Under the pieces are notes generated by a model. It ran no database searches and had not been told where the DNA came from. It saw only the letters and a program-made list of their open reading frames with translations. A program made the translations under genes and the position numbers. A stretch of DNA of 39,083 nt from NCBI GenBank assembly GCA_025937895.1, contig JAICQL010000054.1:1-39083 (forward strand). The letters are read 5' to 3'. The stretch comes from Polyangiaceae bacterium. Its GTDB lineage: Bacteria; Myxococcota_A; Polyangia; Polyangiales; Polyangiaceae. Position 1 is the first letter of the stretch. Each line of letters opens with the position of its first letter. Below, in pieces: positions 35,901 to 39,083 of this stretch.

Positions 35901-37817
35901 GACAAACACACCGAGGCGGCGGAGGCGTTCGAGACCATGGCGGCAACCAGCCAGTGCCAGCCTCAGCGGGTCGACGCCCTGTATCGCGCCGCCCTGCTCT
36001 ATCTGGACCGCCTGAACGATCGCGAGCGAGCCATCGTGGCGCTGGAGGAGGCGGCCGCGGTGGGACTGCCTCACTCCGGGGTGCAGCAGCGCCTGCGCGA
36101 GCTGCGCCCCCTGCTGGTGCCCGAGCCCGAGGTCATGCCGCCCGTGCGCGAACGTGGAGCTCGAGAAGCGCTGGAGCACGCGCAGGTTCTGCGCAACGCC
36201 GGACAGCGCAGTGAAGCGCTCGAGCTGGTCCGACAGCTGCTGGAGCAGGATCCTGCGCTGGCGGAGGCCCAGCACCTGCTTGCGCTGCTGCAGCTGGACG
36301 GCGGCGATGCCGAGGCGGCCAAGGTCCGCTGGCACGAGCTGGCGCACAGCCCGCTGCCGCGTGCCCTGCGGCTGCTGGTGCTACGCGGCCTGCAGGCCCT
36401 GTACGAGGGTCAGCTCGCCAGCCCCGAGGACGCGCTACAGGTCTACCGGCAGATCGTGCAGGAGGACCCGGACGACGATGAGGCCCGCCGCCGCCTCGTC
36501 TCGGGCTTGAAGCGCGCCATCGCCGAGCGAGCGGCATCGCCGCTCGAAGGGCCGGTGCTCGAGGGCCCGCACCAGGATGCAATGTTGTATCAGGAGGCGG
36601 TGTTGCATCAGCGCGAGCTGCTGCTGCGCGCGGCGAGCGACGACGAGCGGCGGCACGCGCTGCTCGAGCTGGTGCCGCTGCTGGAGCACAGCCAGGACGG
36701 CGCCCGCGAGGCGGAGGCGCTGCTGGAGCAGGCGCACCGCACCTGGCCGGATCATCGCGACGTCTTGACCGCGCAGGTGGAGCACTACCGCCGGCGCGGC
36801 AACTCCAACACCGCACGCGTGCTGCTGGAGCGCGCCTTGCACTCCGCTCGCAATGCCGTGCTCGCCGGACGGCTCGAGCCGGGCTTGTTTCACAGCCTGG
36901 ATCAGGCGTCGCTGCTCAACGGTGACGCGGAGAGCTCGCGCCTGGCGCGTTCTGCGCTGGCTGCGCTGGAGGGGCAGCCGCTGCGGCTCGGCGGCGCAGG
37001 CGCTCGAGCAGGTCACCAGCGCTTTGACGACCTGGTCGCTCCAGCGCCGTTGAGCTCGAGCTTCCGCGGCCTGCTGTACGGGGCTGGCGCTGCCATCGAG
37101 CGCGCCTACGCGATGGACCTGCACCCGCTGAAGCTAACGCCCATGCCCGAGGCGCAAGCCGCGCAGGTGCTGGCCGTTGCCGCGGCGTTCGGCTTGCCGG
37201 ACATGCGTGTGGCCATCTCGGATGAGGTGGGCTGCGACTGCATCACCGTGTTTGCCAGCCCGCCGTGCGTCGTCTTCGGGCGGGCACTGCTCAGCCACGA
37301 GAACCCCCGGGTGCGCGATTTTCTGCTGCTGCGCAGCTTGAAGATCGCCCAGGTCAACGGCTGCGCGCTCTCGCGCATGTCCGCCAACGAGCTCTGGTCT
37401 GCAGTGGCCGGCTTCCTTGCCTGCTTTGCCACGCCCTGGCGAGCGGAGGGGCAGGATGCGCAGCGCCTGGTGGCAGCACGCAATCGTATTCGCCCTCACG
37501 TCACGGCCACGCTCAGCCGCGAGCTGACCGCCATGACCGAGGCGCTGACCTCGAACATCGTCCCGCAGGCAGCTCAGCTGGCGGATGCCCTGTGGCGCTG
37601 GGCAGCGCGCGTGGCGCTGCTGGGCGTGGGTGATCTGAGCGTGGCGCTGGAGAGCCTGTCCGCTGCGCAGGGACGCCCGCAGCTGCCCAGGGACTTCGAG
37701 GGCCGAATTCGCTGGATAGCCAGCAGTAGCTCCGCCAGAGACCTCGTGGGCTACAGTGTCAGCGATGCCTACACAGAGGCCCGTCGCCGCGCCGGCCTGG
37801 GGACGACCTCTCGTTAA
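32994..37817 (+). CDS. Giant TPR protein B, paralogue-like partner of A
   Basis: A 1607-residue protein beginning with ATG in the stop of gene A (ATGA), preceded by GGGGTG, so the two are translationally coupled. The first 100 residues are Pro/Ser-rich and disordered-looking. Helical repeats follow, with clear TPRs at about 940-985 (ELERALEIVPEHIVALALRA) and about 1060-1110 (RSEALELVRQLLEQDPALAEA). The C-terminal region, about 1355-1520, contains MRVAISDEVGCDCITVF, PPCVVFGRALL and LWSAVAGFLACF, in the same order and position as the C-terminal domain of A. I counted 10 lysines in the whole protein. No signal peptide or membrane span. The kinase gene starts 99 bp downstream. Function unknown; size, layout and shared domains suggest an ancient tandem duplication. 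Confidence 0.83.
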   Translation: MSAPHKPLVPLPIASVDASSSEHPAPSGVEPSSEAGGLEPDMRESGPVQRSGPGAAPASRPRGAPPPRSGVAWVGAPVALQLERVPVESFAEERPASEHVSGARAEWRRRADWLEAEAKAQPDPAARSRLLLAASEVRALLGATLEARRLADQAATLAAAPGLAARQARALAFTLNDVNSVLRSLQEEARAARLPAARSHAYYYNAELLRLLRRDDGESEQRLEAAEQSDPSDHRATLQRLIRQLAHTQRPPDVRFRPDESLKSLRQATGQLRQLRGSEAPRLGSRDLAAQPLLEAQRALARGRPGDAADALGQLEALPGVSDAVQLLTSLWRTLPRTGPEELLATAEQLARRHPGRLELRAWASRALACGAWPALAQALAAAPAADGTAAAGGAERPAFSAADRAALGALMGEPAAAEPPSAGEPAIAELRPLRLALERLRGATPAYAASESAREFALGATLVMDAGSEPAVLNELPESAWVQALQLELGRRRGDRAGLARAVVRLFAPPHAPPELRFVAAALAEHAGERATAEEHYRGALAHHAREAALRALGPEAPDLVSLLRAASAQLEDDPRRALLLTEAVLHLAPEAAELDALAEEAWRLAPELPWAAELAEVAARMRGDRECVGRWLSRGRERSEAAEDAALCVQREAQFLALSDAPAAAQLLRGLEDPEHPDLALRQQIEALDPGSIEERAAFRTRAAAQLSARGRERLLAELSQLEHALGNQAAAVAAARELNSPIGKLRVEQWASAPEELAWLSSEWSRELDSLTDGDAIVELLERLARLDQVRGAPERALLWRQRLLEQPELSIASLRFLQTQSMAVGHEAELERCAMQLAEQLDDPGALGQLFLAARLRIDRGKFTETAPLAQRAAALRRPPLWALRLASAHARSGGDDRQLLAYQRELRERARQPLDVATLSLRAAEAAARLGELELAAAELERALEIVPEHIVALALRAEVLQSLDKHTEAAEAFETMAATSQCQPQRVDALYRAALLYLDRLNDRERAIVALEEAAAVGLPHSGVQQRLRELRPLLVPEPEVMPPVRERGAREALEHAQVLRNAGQRSEALELVRQLLEQDPALAEAQHLLALLQLDGGDAEAAKVRWHELAHSPLPRALRLLVLRGLQALYEGQLASPEDALQVYRQIVQEDPDDDEARRRLVSGLKRAIAERAASPLEGPVLEGPHQDAMLYQEAVLHQRELLLRAASDDERRHALLELVPLLEHSQDGAREAEALLEQAHRTWPDHRDVLTAQVEHYRRRGNSNTARVLLERALHSARNAVLAGRLEPGLFHSLDQASLLNGDAESSRLARSALAALEGQPLRLGGAGARAGHQRFDDLVAPAPLSSSFRGLLYGAGAAIERAYAMDLHPLKLTPMPEAQAAQVLAVAAAFGLPDMRVAISDEVGCDCITVFASPPCVVFGRALLSHENPRVRDFLLLRSLKIAQVNGCALSRMSANELWSAVAGFLACFATPWRAEGQDAQRLVAARNRIRPHVTATLSRELTAMTEALTSNIVPQAAQLADALWRWAARVALLGVGDLSVALESLSAAQGRPQLPRDFEGRIRWIASSSSARDLVGYSVSDAYTEARRRAGLGTTSR

Positions 37818-37829
37818 GTCAGCCCTCGT

Positions 37830-37839
37830 GGAACGTTCC
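37830..37839. repeat. 10-bp palindrome GGAACGTTCC
   Basis: A perfect 10-bp palindrome just after the stop of TPR gene B, in the 99-bp gap before the kinase gene. It could be a regulator site but is short enough to occur by chance. Confidence 0.3.
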
Positions 37840-37892
37840 CGTACCACCCTGGCATCCCCGGCCCCTTAACAAGCCAGCCAACTCCGCGTTAG

Positions 37893-37912
37893 CCGATCCT
37901 AGGTAGGATCGG
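37893..37912. promoter_or_regulatory. 20-bp palindrome directly upstream of the kinase start
   Basis: CCGATCCTAGGTAGGATCGG has perfect 9-bp arms around GG. Two bases are too few for a hairpin loop, so a binding site for a dimeric protein is more natural; in RNA a slightly opened hairpin is possible. It covers the kinase ribosome-binding site (AGGA 37905-37908) and ends 4 bases before the GTG. Either reading would allow control of kinase expression. Confidence 0.5.
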
Positions 37913-37916
37913 TTTG

Positions 37917-39083
37917 GTGAGCCAGCTCGAGAGCGCGGACCGCAAGCAGATCTTGGGACCGCCGCAGGCAAAGTCCTTCTACGAGGCGGCGACCTCCTGG
38001 ACGGGCCTGCCGGTGCCAGTCGAGCGCGGTGACCCTCTGATCGGGAGCACGCTCCAGGACACCTACGTGGTGAGCCACATCCTCGGCGAAGGCGGCATGG
38101 GCCGCGTGTACGAGGCGCGGCACACACGGCTGCCGAACAAGCGTTTCGCGATCAAGGTGTTGCACGCCGATCTGGCGATGAACTCGGATCTGCAGGTGCG
38201 CTTCCAGCGCGAGGCCGAGACGGCGGCCTCCATCGATCACCCGAGCGTGGTCGGCACGTATGACGTGGGGCGCACGCCACAAGGCTGGCAATACATGGTG
38301 TGCGAGCACCTGACCGGCCTCGATCTGCACACGCACATCGATCGCTCGGATCCGCTGGGCGACGTCACCGTGATCCACATCGGCAAGAAGCTGTGTGAGG
38401 CGGTGGGCGCCGCCCATGACAAAGGGGTCATCCATCGCGACCTGAAGCCGCACAACGTGTTCCTGGTCGGGGACTTCTCCCTCGGGGTGCCCGAGCGACC
38501 CAACCTCAAGGTGCTGGACTTCGGGCTCTCGCGCTTCGTCGATCGCGACAGCCAGCTCACCAAGACCGGCGTGATCATGGGCACGCCCGGCTACATGTCG
38601 CCGGAGCAAGCGCACAGCGCTGACACCGATCACCGGACCGACATCTACGGCGTGGGCGCGATCCTGTACGCCGCCGCCACCGGGCGCGCGCCGTTCGTGG
38701 AGGAGACGCCGCAGATGACCGTGCTGGCGGTGATGAGCCGCGAGCCGGAGCGGCCGCGCATGCTGGAGCCCGGCGTCTCCGAGGGGCTGGAGCTGGTGAT
38801 CCAGCGAGCCATGGCCAAAGATCCCGCGCAGCGCTACGGCAGCTTGCGCGAGATGTCCGCCGCGCTGGCCGCGCTGGAGCGCAGCCTGGCCATCAGCTCA
38901 CTCCGGCCGCCGCGCGCCTCCGAGCCGAGCAGCGCAGAGGAAGAGAGCCGGGGCGCGCGCCTGCGCCTCACCATCTGGGCACTGTTCGCCTTCGCCCTGC
39001 TCTCGCTCTCGTGCATCGGCGCGGTGGCGGCAATCCTTGCCCTGCGCGGGACCACCGTCGATCCCACCGCGACGGAGCTGGCG
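37917..39083 (+). CDS. Eukaryote-type Ser/Thr protein kinase, cut by window end
   Basis: A Hanks-type kinase, 389 residues visible and still open at the right edge. The ATP-binding loop GEGGMGRVYEA (57-67), Lys80 in FAIKVL, the catalytic loop HRDLKPHN (Asp175), DFGLSR (Asp201), GTPGYMSPEQA (222-232) and DIYGVGAILY are all intact, so it should be active; HRD marks it as an RD kinase likely activated by loop phosphorylation. A linker rich in Ser/Glu is followed by one membrane span (351-376, LTIWALFAFALLSLSCIGAVAAILAL), so the kinase is cytoplasmic and an unseen domain lies outside. GTG 37917 has AGGA 8 bases upstream. It follows the two TPR genes on the same strand after 99 bp, with the palindrome at 37893-37912 between them. 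Confidence 0.95.
   Translation, partial: MSQLESADRKQILGPPQAKSFYEAATSWTGLPVPVERGDPLIGSTLQDTYVVSHILGEGGMGRVYEARHTRLPNKRFAIKVLHADLAMNSDLQVRFQREAETAASIDHPSVVGTYDVGRTPQGWQYMVCEHLTGLDLHTHIDRSDPLGDVTVIHIGKKLCEAVGAAHDKGVIHRDLKPHNVFLVGDFSLGVPERPNLKVLDFGLSRFVDRDSQLTKTGVIMGTPGYMSPEQAHSADTDHRTDIYGVGAILYAAATGRAPFVEETPQMTVLAVMSREPERPRMLEPGVSEGLELVIQRAMAKDPAQRYGSLREMSAALAALERSLAISSLRPPRASEPSSAEEESRGARLRLTIWALFAFALLSLSCIGAVAAILALRGTTVDPTATELA

Noticed and set aside
37899..38633. 244-codon minus-strand frame opposite the kinase.
   Set aside because: Antisense to intact kinase motifs; His/Asp/Val-rich shadow translation.

Overview
The window is GC-rich and almost fully coding. The gene set points to a myxobacterium-like member of Myxococcota: a eukaryote-type Ser/Thr kinase with a C-terminal membrane anchor, giant TPR proteins, an MJ0042-type zinc ribbon protein with Gly-Leu-Pro repeats, and paired beta-propeller lipoproteins with C-x-x-D-x-D-C-type Cys inserts. 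The class (Polyangia-like) is an inference; no rRNA or other direct marker is present. No tRNA, rRNA, CRISPR array, transposase or phage gene was recognised.

Layout. (1) 1-1203, plus: end of the ATP synthase operon (atpD C-terminal part, atpC). (2) 1225-5646, minus: CbiX-type chelatase, a leucine-dehydrogenase-like enzyme, a DUF58 protein and rsmA/ksgA. (3) 5747-6415, plus: a conserved-looking unknown protein behind a perfect TATAAT box. (4) 6437-9638: a minimal nonulosonic (sialic-type) acid set, with neuA on minus diverging from overlapping neuB-neuC on plus, followed by a 47-residue membrane protein. (5) 9949-13257, minus: a CheX-like protein, then MoxR coupled by overlap to a DUF4350 membrane protein. 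Their usual DUF58 partner lies about 7 kb away. (6) 13258-14239: the only long region without a large gene. It holds a 57-codon gene starting MLPPFIIEQI and a compound minisatellite. (7) 14240-23391, plus: two coupled secreted beta-propeller lipoproteins, mutS, a sirtuin and a HAD phosphatase, with gaps of 25 bp or less and two TTGA overlaps, so probably one transcript. (8) 23408-27973, minus: a 1521-residue zinc ribbon/GLP-repeat/TM/TPR protein. (9) 28243-37817, plus: two giant, very lysine-poor TPR proteins overlapping by 4 bp that look like diverged tandem duplicates with a shared uncharacterised C-terminal domain. (10) 37917-end, plus: a Ser/Thr kinase cut by the window edge, with a near-perfect 20-bp palindrome just before its start codon.

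The best candidate for an undescribed system is region 8-10: a transmembrane zinc ribbon/TPR protein divergent from two paralogous cytoplasmic TPR scaffolds and next to a Ser/Thr kinase. That they act together is inferred from position and architecture only.
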